Source: Rostratula benghalensis (lineage: Eukaryota; Chordata; Aves; Charadriiformes; Rostratulidae). Taken from it: DNA of 64,000 nucleotides. The DNA is taken from NCBI GenBank assembly GCA_013399305.1, contig VXAI01000138.1, positions 930,001 to 994,000 on the forward strand, written 5' to 3'. The position numbers and the translations under genes were made by a program. Below, one piece after another: positions 24,330-35,760 of this stretch. Under the pieces are notes generated by a model, which was not told where the DNA came from, did not search any database, and was given only the letters and a program-made list of their open reading frames with translations. How positions within the stretch are numbered: position 1 is the stretch's first letter; every line of letters starts with the position of its first letter.

Positions 24330-24960
24330 GCTCCACCTCAGTCATTAATTGTTCAGAAATTCCCAGCTTAACCCACCAATAAAACTTTTGCTCTGCTCTA
24401 AACTAATTCAGGTAGCAGGTTTCTGATTCTCAGATAAAGCTGTCAAATACATATTCAAATCTATATATTTATGCCTTCTAGACCTTTTCATTTGCTTGTC
24501 TTTTTTAACCATTGCTTTGAACAACAGCATGCAAATTTAATGGATTTAGAAGACTTCAAGCCAATTCTCCCCTTCCTAATTTTGTAAAGTGTTATCATAA
24601 ATGTTTTATGGTGTTTAAAAAAATAAATCTTTCCTTAAAGTAACAATTTAAATTTTTCATGCACAATGAAGACCTTTATCTTATTCACAGCTGTCATTTT
24701 CTGTTTAGCATCACAACACAACACTAATAAAAAAATGCAATTGGATTGCCTTAAGCGGTTTTGCCGATATTAACGTATGGTACAGCCTTGTTCACGTTAC
24801 TCCTCTCTGTAAGTGTCCTTAGATCTTTGTTCTCCAAGAACACTGTTGGTTTTTAGAGAGAGCAGGTTACCTACAGAAAAAAAAGAGTGACTTTTTGATT
24901 CAAAATGTGGTAAAATTCTAGCAAAGATCAGCAAATTACAGTAGTTTTCTGAATTATAAT
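24330..24960. promoter_or_regulatory. AT-rich block with a composite TCF/SOX/POU site
   Basis: Unique AT-rich DNA. Within 24511-24540 a TCF/LEF-type CTTTGAA (24515-24521), a SOX-like GAACAA and a perfect POU octamer ATGCAAAT (24529-24536) sit within about 25 bp. Downstream are TTTATGG, AACAATTTAAAT, a GATA word (TTTATCTTA) and CAGCTGTCA (24688-24696), which joins an E-box to a TGACAG complement. The close spacing of SOX- and POU-type words is known from neural and pluripotency enhancers. The function here is inferred. Confidence 0.35.
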
Positions 24961-26440
24961 CATTCTGTTTGGTCCTGGCCCCACAAACTCCAGCCCAGGA
25001 GCAATTTTCAGCAATGGGGTATAAAATATTTCACTATGAAGCACAGACAGTCTGACACGCTGTTGGCAAAGCAAGCACTTCTTGGTAGAGGTTCCTCCTC
25101 ATCCGCTGGTGAAAAAGAGCGTTTATCTACAAATAAAGTTGAAACCCCCTGAAAACTCTTCCTCTCAACCTAAGGTTCAGAGGTTCAGAGGAATTAATCC
25201 TGGAGCAACCCAGAGGTGGGGCAGGACACACAGCCCAAGTGCAGGGCAAGTCGAGCACCTGGGGATGGGCTCAGCGAGGGCAAATCCCCCGGGACAGAGG
25301 CGGTTCCAGGTGGGGCTGAAGAGGAGAAATGGATCTGCTGGGTCTCCCCATTGAGCAGATGTACAGCTTTCCAGGCACTGGGCTTGAAAGCACATCTCTT
25401 TCAAGTTCCCAGGCAGCAGATTTTCTCTCCATCTTTTGCTTTTGAGAGTTCTAGGAGCATCTTCCATTAAATACAAGGATGTTTAGCCTTTTAACCCTCT
25501 AAACGTGATACCACAGACTCTAGTGATCTATTGTCAGTTAAATTCACCCTCTACACTCTCTACCACAGCCTCTCATATTTTCTTCCCTGCTGCGTGCACT
25601 TATCCCTGCATTGAAAATATGCTTTCAGACTAATACACACTATTGGTTATTTTTAGGTATCAAAGACATTTTTCTCAAGATCTTTCTTCATTAATTCACT
25701 AATTCACTTTTTTGTCTTGATCCCATTTGCCCCATGTTCTTTATTGTCTCTTAACCCTGATGCTCAGAAGGTGTCAGCACAGATTAACAGGGAGTCTGAT
25801 AGCTTCTGGAGAGCAGCATTTCATGTTCTGCTGCATCCTTTTAATCAGGTTTAAACTCTTGTGGCCTTCTGCTTAAGTTCAGTTTGAAAATAGCCGCCAA
25901 TCCTCAAATGAAAGACCAAGTAAAACAAATCAGCATCCTTTTTTTTTTTTCCTCTTTTGATACCCATCCCAAATACACAGCTAAGAAATAGGAGACAGAA
26001 AAGAAAAACATGTTAACAGGAAAATGTTGCCCCTTTTATCAGTTCCATAAATAATTTTACTGGAGCTGGTCAATAAGAGAGGGAGGATCGTAACAACATG
26101 GCACAGAAAACCTTTCTGTCCCTTCTGCACGGCAAAGCAAAGCACTGAGAGCGAGAGATAAGTGCTGCAGAAGATGTGCTGTAGACCTCTGCAATGGACA
26201 CCTCTGGAAATGCACAGGAACAGATCCCAAACCTCACACTCAAGTGTTTCTCCACTCTGGGGTTTTCAGTATTCAATCCTAGCAGTGCCTCTGAATTTGC
26301 AGCTTGAGTCCATCTCAAATCGCAACCCAGTCCTAAATAATACATTATTGTAAAAGCTGTAACTCTATCCCCTGTAGACTGCCTGCCCCAGTAATAGCTT
26401 CTTATTCCCAATTGCTTTTCCTATGCCAGAATGAGCAAAG
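24961..26440. other. Single-copy non-coding DNA
   Basis: No gene. A small direct repeat (GGTTCAGAGG-type) lies near 25169-25190 and a T-run near 25939-25950. The part 25480-26060 is AT-rich. Nothing else was recognised. Confidence 0.5.
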
Positions 26441-26444
26441 GCTG

Positions 26445-26656
26445 AGCTGGCAGTTAAAGCAAGGGATTGTGAGCTGGGGGTCTGGGGTCTAATCCCAGCT
26501 CAGCTCCTCATATATTTTGGGAAAACACTTCACTTTTCTGACCTGAAAAATAAGATGGCACTTCTTTATGCTGAGACTTAGTTCATGAAAGTTTGCAAAT
26601 ACCTTTGAAGTCTCTAACTGAAAAGTACTGTAAAAGGTCAGAGTATAATTATAAAA
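26445..26656 (+). mobile_element. MIR-type SINE, near full length
   Basis: The order of parts matches an amniote MIR SINE. A tRNA-like head has a degenerate B-box (GGTCTAATCCC, about 26487-26497) followed by AGCTCAGCTCC. The core words AACACTTCACTTTTCTGACCTG and AAAAATAAGATGG come next. The CORE-SINE part GTTTGCAAATACCTTTGAAGTC follows. The AAAAGTACTGTAAAAGG-to-ATAATTATA tail ends it. Diverged but co-linear. Among the candidates in this window it is the most complete. Boundaries are approximate. Confidence 0.8.
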
Positions 26657-29429
26657 TAGCTAATAACCTCTTCTTATTTTCTATTGCTGGGCCTAGCTTA
26701 TGAAAATAGATCAGTCTAAAACCTTGGGAATCTCAGAAGACTCATGAGAAATCTGACTGGCACAAGCCTTTCCCGTATGGATGTCCCAGTGATTGATTTG
26801 GATGTGAGCAGCCCTGAAATTGTTATTTCCTTTGAGAATTTCAGGCTGTTTCCCAAGTCAGAGAGACTAAAGAGGCTGAAACTGCTGGAAAGTCGCTTTG
26901 CCTTCAGGAAACAGCAGAGCTTTACAGGCCAGGGAAGAGAGGACAAGTGCAAAGGGTACTTCTGCCATAATTGCATGGTTTGAGCAAAGCTGTGGCCTTC
27001 GGACACCTGCAGAGATGGTGATGGACCTGACCACAGAGCCCAGAATGGCTTTGGCAGGAGGCACTTGGGTAAGTCCAGGGCTCCTGTCCACGCAGCCGGC
27101 ACAGGGAGCTGCTGAGGCCAGAGCAGTGCTGCAGGGACAAGGTGTCCTCAGAAAGCACCAGCAGCTTGCTGGAGACGTGGAGACCAGAAGGCTTACCTGC
27201 TGCTTGAGCCTGAAGGTGAGCACTTTGGGAAGGCCACACTGACGGGGGGAAGTGAAGTAAAGGACCACTGCAGCCCTGTCGTCCTCCACATCTGTCGCTT
27301 TTGAGTGCCCGCGTTATGTTTGCTGCTGGTATCCGAAAAACAGAAGAAAAAGTCAGTTTATGCTAAGCAGAAAATCCTTGTCACCCCACCCCTGCCAATC
27401 ACCGCATAAAAGGAGTCATTATTTTAAGACCCCTGCAGATGTCTGTCTGTCTTTTGTAATGAACTCATGAGCAACAGCGACCGTCGTGGCACTGTTAATT
27501 GGGGCACCCACCGTGCCGGCTTCTGAAAGGCGCTTGTTTGTGTCACACAAGTGTTTCTTCTTCCAGCAGGTTTGGTTTATAGACAGACACACACGATTGC
27601 ACATATTTGGATCCAGGTGGCTCCAGAAAGCCAGGCCAGGCTCCTCTGGGAGATTTCTCCATACAAAGTCTTCCAGAAACCTCCCCTGCATCTCCTCCGG
27701 GGGGGAGGCTGGGGTTGACAGGGTGTCCCATTAGCTTTATGGAAGCCAGTGCTGCTGGCCACCCAGGCACTTTAGCTTCTGACTAGCTTCCACCTGCAGC
27801 AATAAGCTCAATCAGGTAATTAATACCAGCCTTTACTACCTGCACTACTAGAACTGCTACAGAGAAGACAGTTTTGTTATTTTTTAAAGAGCTTTCATGT
27901 GGTTACTGGGGCTTAAGAAGAAGAAAAAAAAAAATCCTCACCCCCCCTGATAGCCGTCTGTACAACTTGCTTTGTGTTTTCCTCCTCCCTCTACCCCCTT
28001 CCATGACTTTTGGGCTTTCAAGTCATATAACGTTTCGACATGGCACTGGGAGAACAGGGAAAGAACAGAATCATCAGACAGACGTTTGAAAACCCAACAA
28101 AACACTTCAGCAGCAGGACTGGGTTAGTTAGCAGCTTTGTTTGGTTTGATTTCATCTTGAAATTTATTTACCAGACAATACTCGTCTTCAAGATGCCGTG
28201 TCTGGTGTCCCAGCATTATTTTTTTAAATTAGGTTTGGGTTTTTTTTCTAAGGTGCAAGGAAAAGAAAATAGCCCAAACCTGTGGTTCTCCAGAGGGATC
28301 TCAACACAGCATCTGGCCCAAGGCACCTGTGCCTAGTCAGTGGCTGAGCCCAAATTACAAACAGCAAAACGCTTGTCCACCCCACTCCCATCCCCACTTT
28401 GCCTCTTTGTCCTTTGGTCTCAACAACTTGGCCACCCCCTGCTCTGCTTGGAGAGCAACAGGGCCAGGCCCCTTGGTCTGATCTTCCCCATCAGCCCCCT
28501 TGAAGCCCTAAGATGTGTCTATTTAATAGATAACTGATAGCTCATGGGCTTGGGTGACCTTCAAGGAGCTAAGCTGGACTCAGAAGATCAGGTCTGGGCA
28601 AGCACCCTGGAACTTTGGACACAGGAAGGCAGTGATGTTTGATAAAAGCTGAAGTAGGAGTAAGCCACGCTGTGATTCGCTCTGAAATTCTTGCAACCAT
28701 TTTTGTACTTTGCCCAGTAACTTGTTGGTTATCTTGAATCCAACTTTGAGAACTATTCAGTCATTATTTAATGGCTTTAAGTGACAGAAAATCTACCATA
28801 CTTCTGAAAAGGATGTTGTGATGACTAATTATGCTCTGTACAAAAGCTCCGAATCTTATTTCTGCTCTGACCTTTGGTAGCTCCAGTTTACTGGATCTTG
28901 CTATTCTTTTGTCTCCGAGTTTAAAGGACCCTCCAACTAGAATTGATTACTACAAATAAAAGGACCTTCTGCCATCTTTGCTACTCCAAAATGAGAACAA
29001 GGTGATTTCTCAGCAGTATAATCAAGGGGAACCAGATGTGAGTAGCTGCCACCTCACAAAAGGAGCGCAGCTGGATCCCAGCACACACACCTGCTGGGGT
29101 AGCGCAGCCTTCACAGCAAACACACGGGCACAGAACCATGAACTGAGCAGAGAGGAACTGTGGTCAGCCAGTGCCTTTGGGTTTAAGGTGTCTGAATTCC
29201 AGGCAGGTTTGCTGGTGAGTTACCACCACCCCCAACTCCAGCTTTCAAGAAGGGAGCAGCGTTTCTGAGAGCAGCTCAGAAGTGCAGTGAGCAGAGCGGC
29301 CCTGGGGAGAGACGGTAGAGAGTTCAGGAGTGAGGAAATCAGTGCTACAGCTCTGAACAGATCAGGCAGCCACAATTTAAAACTCAGGAAGGGATGTCTG
29401 GACCCAAGCACACAAGGGGGTTTGTTTGG
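26657..29429. other. Single-copy non-coding DNA
   Basis: About 2.8 kb without a supportable gene. The frame at 26744-26983 and its antisense partner at 26716-27102 have no recognisable domain. An A-run lies at 27921-27934. The part 28640-28980 is AT-rich with TGACTAATTATG and may hold an old repeat that I cannot name. Confidence 0.45.
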
Positions 29430-29437
29430 GCTTTTTC

Positions 29438-29463
29438 TTTTTTTTTTTTTCTTTTTTTTTTTT
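29438..29463. repeat. T-rich low-complexity tract
   Basis: A run of T broken by a few C. It has no retroposon-like body with a target duplication beside it, so I read it as simple low-complexity DNA. Confidence 0.85.
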
Positions 29464-32400
29464 CCTTCCTTCTTGTTTTGGATTTTGTATGAGCTGGTAC
29501 AGAGCTGCCTCTTCTCTGAAACCAGGCTTAGGAGTCATGATGAAAGTTGGAAATCAAGGCTGACAGTGCTTTTTCCTGGTGTTTTAGGGACAGAAATAAA
29601 TATGCTTAGTCTATACAGGGAATAGGAAAGTTATTTTAGCCCTGCTCATCCCAAGGAAGAACCAGACTCAGACCATGCTGCCTTCCCCCTTACCAGCAAG
29701 GCAAAGTACTGTTCAACACAAGGTGGGATGGGGAAGTCGAGACCTTGGTGGGAAGGAACACATCACTCGAAAGAAGCAGTGGGAAAGGCTCTATTTTCAA
29801 TTCTTCAGAATAAAGCATTTATTTTGAAATAAAATTTTGTTATTTCCTGAGGGTCATGTTAAGATCAATCATATTAAATGCCTGCCAGCCAAATCTGACC
29901 TTACTTTGAGAGAACATTCAGACATACATTCTTCTGAAGTGTTTAGACAGATACGTGAGACATCAGATTTCCAAATGTCTGCCTTATCTAACCTAGATCC
30001 CATTTATTTCACTGGAACTGAAGAACCTTTCTGTAAATACTGCAAGGTGCCTTCTGATTGTTTAAGCACATAAAGACTTATGAAAACGTGTGCCTGCAGT
30101 AGGGTCCATCTTGCCACATACAGGTCAGGTATCTCCTCATCTCCTCAGGCCTCCCTTGGCCATCAGGCTACAGGCTGAAGTGCTCTCCCTTCGGGGCACT
30201 GTCTCTGTCCAGTCCCTGCTGAGGGAACCCAGATCTCTAATTTCAGCTGCTTAAAAGTCAGGTTCTGTCTAAGTTAAATGAGACAGATCCCACCCTCTAC
30301 AACTGCATCGTGGAGACAGGTAGGTCGTGCTGGAAAATGAACTGCAAGCCTTTTTCTGGATTAGTCAATAGCAAAGTGTGACAGCACACAAGGTGCTCTG
30401 GGTTCATGTGTTGCAGGAATGCTCAGTTCACCAGCAGGCAGGCTCTCCAGTAACACAGCTTGAAGTCTAAACCCTTGAACCCTACCCAAAAGCAAATTTG
30501 AGATCACATATTTTAAGATGATGGACTAATAAAATACTAAGTCATTCAAGAGGAAAGAGAAACGATGCCATATGACAGAGCTAATTTGCCAACTTTGATG
30601 GAACAATGAGGTTTAACTCTTTCAGAGTAACTAGAGAGCAGAAATAATGTGACATGTGAAAATAGTTTGGGATAATAGAGGTGGTATCCTCTACAGCTAT
30701 CCACCTGGAGGTACACTGCCTCTGCTGAGTCATTTTGGTAAACTCTCTGCTTCAAGGAAAAAGTTCAGCTTCTTTTCTTTAGACATCACCACTGAAAACA
30801 TCATTTGCAGCCTCAGAGCAACCCTCTTGATTGGGAAGTGAAAGCAGAGGGGAATGGCTGCTCGCTCTGAAGCAATGGAGCAGCAGAAGATCACCTCAAG
30901 GAACATGCCAGCAAGTTAGCAACCCTCCCCAGAAAAGGCCACTCTGACAACACAACATCATCCATCACACCCTCCTGAGAACAGCTTTATAGCCGTTAGG
31001 AACTGGTAATTACAACACAGAAATGTAGCACCCAGGGTATTCGGAGACCAGATGGAACGGGGAACCAGCAGCCTGCGGGCAGGCGTCTGCATTTCCACCT
31101 TCCACACGAGCAGGGTCTGCTTCTGCTCCAGTGCTGGCCAAGCTCTAGAGCTGCTCAGCTGGAGTCAACGCAGCTACAATTACTGTAAGAACAAAAGGTG
31201 TGGGCTCAGAAAGCCTGCACACTGAACACCTGAAAGGCACTTCCCCGTGACTTGCTTTGACATATGGGAACAGCTCCCTGACACCTGGCTGGAAGCAAAG
31301 CACCTCATTGTGCTGGAGACAGCGTGGTGGGGTGGGACCTGGGGGGACCTCTCCTTCATCCTGCAGCATCCAGGGCCAGGAAAAACAAATGGAAATTCTC
31401 TGCTTTTAGCTCTGGTGCTGGCCACACTTATTTGCATCCAATGTGCTGCTCTGAGCAGAGGCTTTAAATCCAGCCCTGGCCCCAGGAGGCTGCACTGGGG
31501 TCTTCCTCCATGTGCAGGGACCTACAGAGTCTGGGAAAGCCACTGCCTGTGACAGGACTTACATCTTGAATTGGAAGATCCCCATTAATTACGATGTCGT
31601 AGGGAGGCTGCCAATGTGAAAGAATTTCACAGATGCAAGCGCTGTATCTTGCTCCATCCCTTCCTTTTACGCTTCAAAGACAGGCCAAATGATCTGGTAG
31701 CATATGAGGCTATCAGCTTCTAATTATTCCCAAAGCCTTTGGCTCCTTCTGCCTAAAGGGTCAGAGTTAAGTTCTCCCTGGAAAGGTAACAGACGTGGAT
31801 CCCGCCATGGGAACAGCCAAGAATGCAGGATGTTTGCAATCTGTGTGCAGGGCCTGAGACCCCGCGTGTCAATATTTAGAAGTCTGTCCAAAATCCCAGG
31901 TTCTAAACTTAGCTCCAAACATAGCACATACAGATCTGAATCTGCTTTGTCTCTGGCAAAAATACATGTCCTGCAGATATTATTATTTATCCATCTCATT
32001 TGTTTTCCTTAGTCATCCTAGGCACAGGATGGGAATTATTTCAGACAAGATTCTGGGTAGCTGTAATTAGTCTTTTATCATTACAGGAAAAGAGTGTTCT
32101 GCAAATGTAAGTCTTGGAAAGATGATGTGAAGGCTTCCTAAGGCACCCATGGCATTCGAGATGGTGGGAGCCAACGAAAGCAGCAGCTCCCCTGCACAAA
32201 GGGATGAAAACCACAGTTTCTGCCCAGCTCAGCCTCTGCAGTGATTTCTGGGGTGAGACCGGCTTTGCAGAGACCACCGGTTCTGAGATCAGGTCCTTCA
32301 CAGCCGTGCTCAGCACAGCTGTGGACAGACAGGTGGCAGACAGCCCACACAGGATACAGTACAATTCTCTGACATGCATTTCTTCCCCTAACTGTCACAT

Positions 32401-32760
32401 TCTCTTTGGTTGTCATCAGGACTTCTAAGCATCTGTAACATTAACGGCAGCTTCAGTATTCATGACTTAGCTATTTTGGCAAGATCATGACCTATCCCAT
32501 GGGCTTGACCACTGCAAGGATCTGCCTGACACACCGATGACTTCCAGGGTGGTTGGGAAGCACAGTAAGCCTTGCCAAACACCAGCTAAGGACATCACTT
32601 CTATTCCCAGTTATTCCCAGTTCTCTTTTGCATTTTCCAGTACCAGAATCAAGAGCATTTTGACTCCTTAGAGCAAAGTATAACCTCAGCAAAGCTCCAT
32701 GAAGCTTCCCAAAGAGAGACAGGGCTGCTCAAAGGGCTTTTGGAGAAGGGGAAAGGACTG
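29464..32760. other. Single-copy non-coding DNA
   Basis: About 3.3 kb. The part 29,780-30,080 is AT-rich and carries one open frame (29837-30073) with no recognisable product. The remainder is moderate-GC sequence with chance frames. No interspersed repeat was recognised. Confidence 0.5.
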
Positions 32761-34419
32761 GCACTAAGTATTGGTGGCAGCTTGCCCAGGTCCGTCAGGA
32801 GGAGCCCCAGGCTGGGCAGAGGCACGGCTCAGAGTGCTGGAATTACAGCAGCAACTACACCAGGCAGAACAAAACCTAAAGCAGATGAAGAAAAGTAATC
32901 TGGGCTCTGGCTGGCCAAGAAAACAACTGGAGATCCCAGGACGCAGCCTTTATACGGACAGTAAAGAAAAGCACACGCTGTCTGGAAGCCTGGCACGGCA
33001 GGCAGGGTCCAAGAGCACTCACTGTGCCACGGAGCCAGCAGCTCCCTCTTCCCAAACCCAAACCTGGCACCAACACCCACGGGCTCCCCAGCCGCCAGCT
33101 CTCGCTCTGCTCCCAACAGGGATGGCTGGCAAATTTCTCTTCCCAGGCCTTCGGTACAAGCGGAGCAACCTCTCAGTTTTATTTTATTTTTCCCATGTTA
33201 TCACTAGTTAATTGTAACCAGCAAAATCCCTCTCACTCCGACTCCCAGGGCCAGAGCCAGCCTGGGGGCAGCGACCAACGCTCATCTCTCTTGGCTCCAC
33301 CTTACCCAAGCCTTTGAAACTATTTGCACTTCAAAACTTCTGCGTTCAGGCAAATTGCTTTTTGCTCACTATGAGATTACTTGACAGACACCCTGGGTCC
33401 AAGGGAAAAAGGAAAAGCCAGGAAGCTGTGTTCAGGGAGCTCAAAGCCACCCAAACCCAGGCTGAGGATGGCCAGATAAAAGTCAACATACATGGCAGGC
33501 GTAAGCTTGGATACCGCTTGTCAAGCTGATGAGATCTACTCAACAGTTACACATTTGGCATGAAAAAAAGTGTTCATTTGAAGACTGAGCTTACATCTCC
33601 ACCACCCAGGGGTCAAACCAAGAGGTGCTGGTTAAAATGGGTGCCTGTTCCCTTGGATTGCGAGGAGAGCTCAGCCAACCCATGCTTTGGTCACCTCAGC
33701 CACACAAGGGGGAATGGCTACAACTGAGAGTAGAAGGGGATTAATATTTGCCATTCCTTTGAGAGTCTCAGATCACAAGTACCACTAGAGGAGGGCAAAG
33801 CATTATATTAGCAAGAGCCAGTTGTTCTCCTCTTCTCTGGAGATCTCTGGCAGGTGACAACCAAACGCTACACCACACACAGGCTGTTCCTGCAGCTTGG
33901 CATTTTCTTTCTTTTGCATTTACCCAAAGTGAAAACTGGAAGGCAGAAATGGCACGTGTCTGCACTCAGAAGCATCCACTTTCTTGCTAAGCAGAGGCAG
34001 CCTAGATCTGCCCCTGTATCTCCTTGCTGTTTGCTTATCAGTGAACTGAACCTTCTTTAATATAAGCACAAGAAAGGGAAGAGGCTTGAGCTGGAACATG
34101 GGTTCAGTCCAACACTTATATCCTGAGAATGGAAAACTCACAGTCCCTGAAGAGGAGAGAGGCTGGATTGTGGTTTCTAGAGGGAGAAATTTAATACAAG
34201 CTTGTAGAGTAAATAAACTGCAATCTCATCCCTACATCTAGTGTGTGAGAATCTACAGTCCCGGGCAGCGAGAAAGAAATCCTGCCTTTAATGGGTGCTG
34301 GAGAGAGAAGCAAAGCAAAACCAGATGCAAGGCCAGGGTTAGCCCAGCCAGGCTGGTCCCCAGCCCCTTCGCTGCTCCTCTGCTCGTGGCTGGTGCACAC
34401 TCAGACCGCAGACACACTG
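32761..34419. other. Single-copy non-coding DNA with one coiled-coil-like frame
   Basis: A 147-codon open frame at 32771-33211 begins at TTG and includes a helical stretch (LRVLELQQQLHQAEQNLKQM). It is discussed as a finding and is not supported as a gene. The rest shows nothing recognisable. Confidence 0.4.
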
Positions 34420-34424
34420 GTGGG

Positions 34425-34470
34425 ATGGGAACGGGGATGGGGACAGATGGGGACAGAGATGGGGACACTG
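34425..34470. repeat. Degenerate GGGGACAGAT-type minisatellite
   Basis: Imperfect tandem units of about 10-12 bp built from GGGATGGGGACAGAT and GGGGACAGAGAT. They produce Gly-Thr-Asp-rich chance peptides in the + strand frames. Confidence 0.75.
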
Positions 34471-34829
34471 CCTCCTGCATCGGCCCCTGCCCCGCAGGAC
34501 CTGGCCCCGGTGCTCGCGGTGGGAAGGGTGAGAGGCAGCTCCGAGGGGCAGGGACAGGAAATTTCCCTAAATCCTCTTTAATCCCTAAGGACACTCATGT
34601 GTCACAGAGCAAGAATCAACCCACAGAGCATCATTGTTAGCTTAAAAAATACCCACCACGAACTTCCCCTGCTATAAAACACTGGGCTGGATCCATCCCA
34701 GAAGACCAGTGCTTTAAGCTGGTGGCCGGCTCTGTAAAGTGCTGGCCCTGGGTTTTAATTTCCTGAAGTGTCTCATTTGTCTCTCTCACAAAAGGGAGGC
34801 AGAAAAGCCCTCTTTCTCCCCCTCCCACA

Positions 34830-35760
34830 GTTGCTCTTTAAGTAAGGCCGTACCTAACAATTATTCAGGGAAACATTATGTTGACATTACTGTTTAGAAA
34901 ATAAAAAAGGGTTTTTAGAGCTAGAGAGAAACATCGTGACCATATAGCACTAGTGAATGATTAAAAATTTAGATGACTGCCTTTGAAACAATAAAAAGCT
35001 TTCGAAGCTTCTTAATGAGCAGCTATCAGAAATAAAGCATTTAAAACTTCAGAAAGTGCCTCTGTGGAATTTTCATTGTCTTTGATGCTGTAAAATAACT
35101 GCAGGGTGGATTCATTTCAAGTTCTTTTTAGCATACTGGTCGTTTAGAAATATTGGGAGATATCTTTCTTAGCAATATGTGGGGAAAACAATGTCTTGGT
35201 CGCTTTCATTTATCTGCAATTTGACAGGAGTGCAGTTTATTAACTTGAAAAGAGACAGATACATTATCTGAAACACAGAGAGTATAGTGGGTATTGCCTG
35301 CTTTTCATACCAGTGGGAGTCCATGACACTTTGAACTTGCTCACCATTAAACGCCTTCCTGAGTTGTTGAAGAGGCCTTTAAAAAGGGAGCCTGTGCATT
35401 TATGATGTAAATTCGTTATTTTGACAGTCTTTGAAATCTGTCATATTCACATCCAATTTAATGCACCACAAAAATTCTTTTCTTTTAAAATACTTTTCTT
35501 TTAAGATTTCAAAGCCATTTTCATGTAGAAAACTATTGTTATACCTAATATATCCTGAAAGTGTTTTAGCAAAGGAACTTATATGATTCTGTTTTAAGTC
35601 ATGTCAGGTTTTAAAACATGTCATTTCTTCAAATAAGCTTTGACCACGCTATCTTTTTTTTTTTTTTTTCATTAGTTAAAGTGCACTTGATTTCCATGGA
35701 TACAATTAGTCAGAATATATGCTATAGTATCATCATCGGATCGAATGGGGTTCTTTCAGG
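34830..35760. promoter_or_regulatory. Long AT-rich block with paired TGACAG words; strong enhancer candidate
   Basis: About 930 bp of unique AT-rich DNA with no sizeable open frame, one of the longest such blocks in the window. TGACAG (the MEIS/PREP/TGIF core) occurs at 35222-35227 and 35422-35427, exactly 200 bp apart. The second is followed by its inverted partner CTGTCA at 35438-35443. HOX/CDX-like words (CAATAAAA near 34990, TTTATGATG near 35399) and many TAAT and AATTTA words lie between. A T16 run at 35654-35669 lies inside the right part of the block. The character matches conserved non-coding elements of vertebrate developmental loci. Not testable by sequence alone. Confidence 0.4.
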
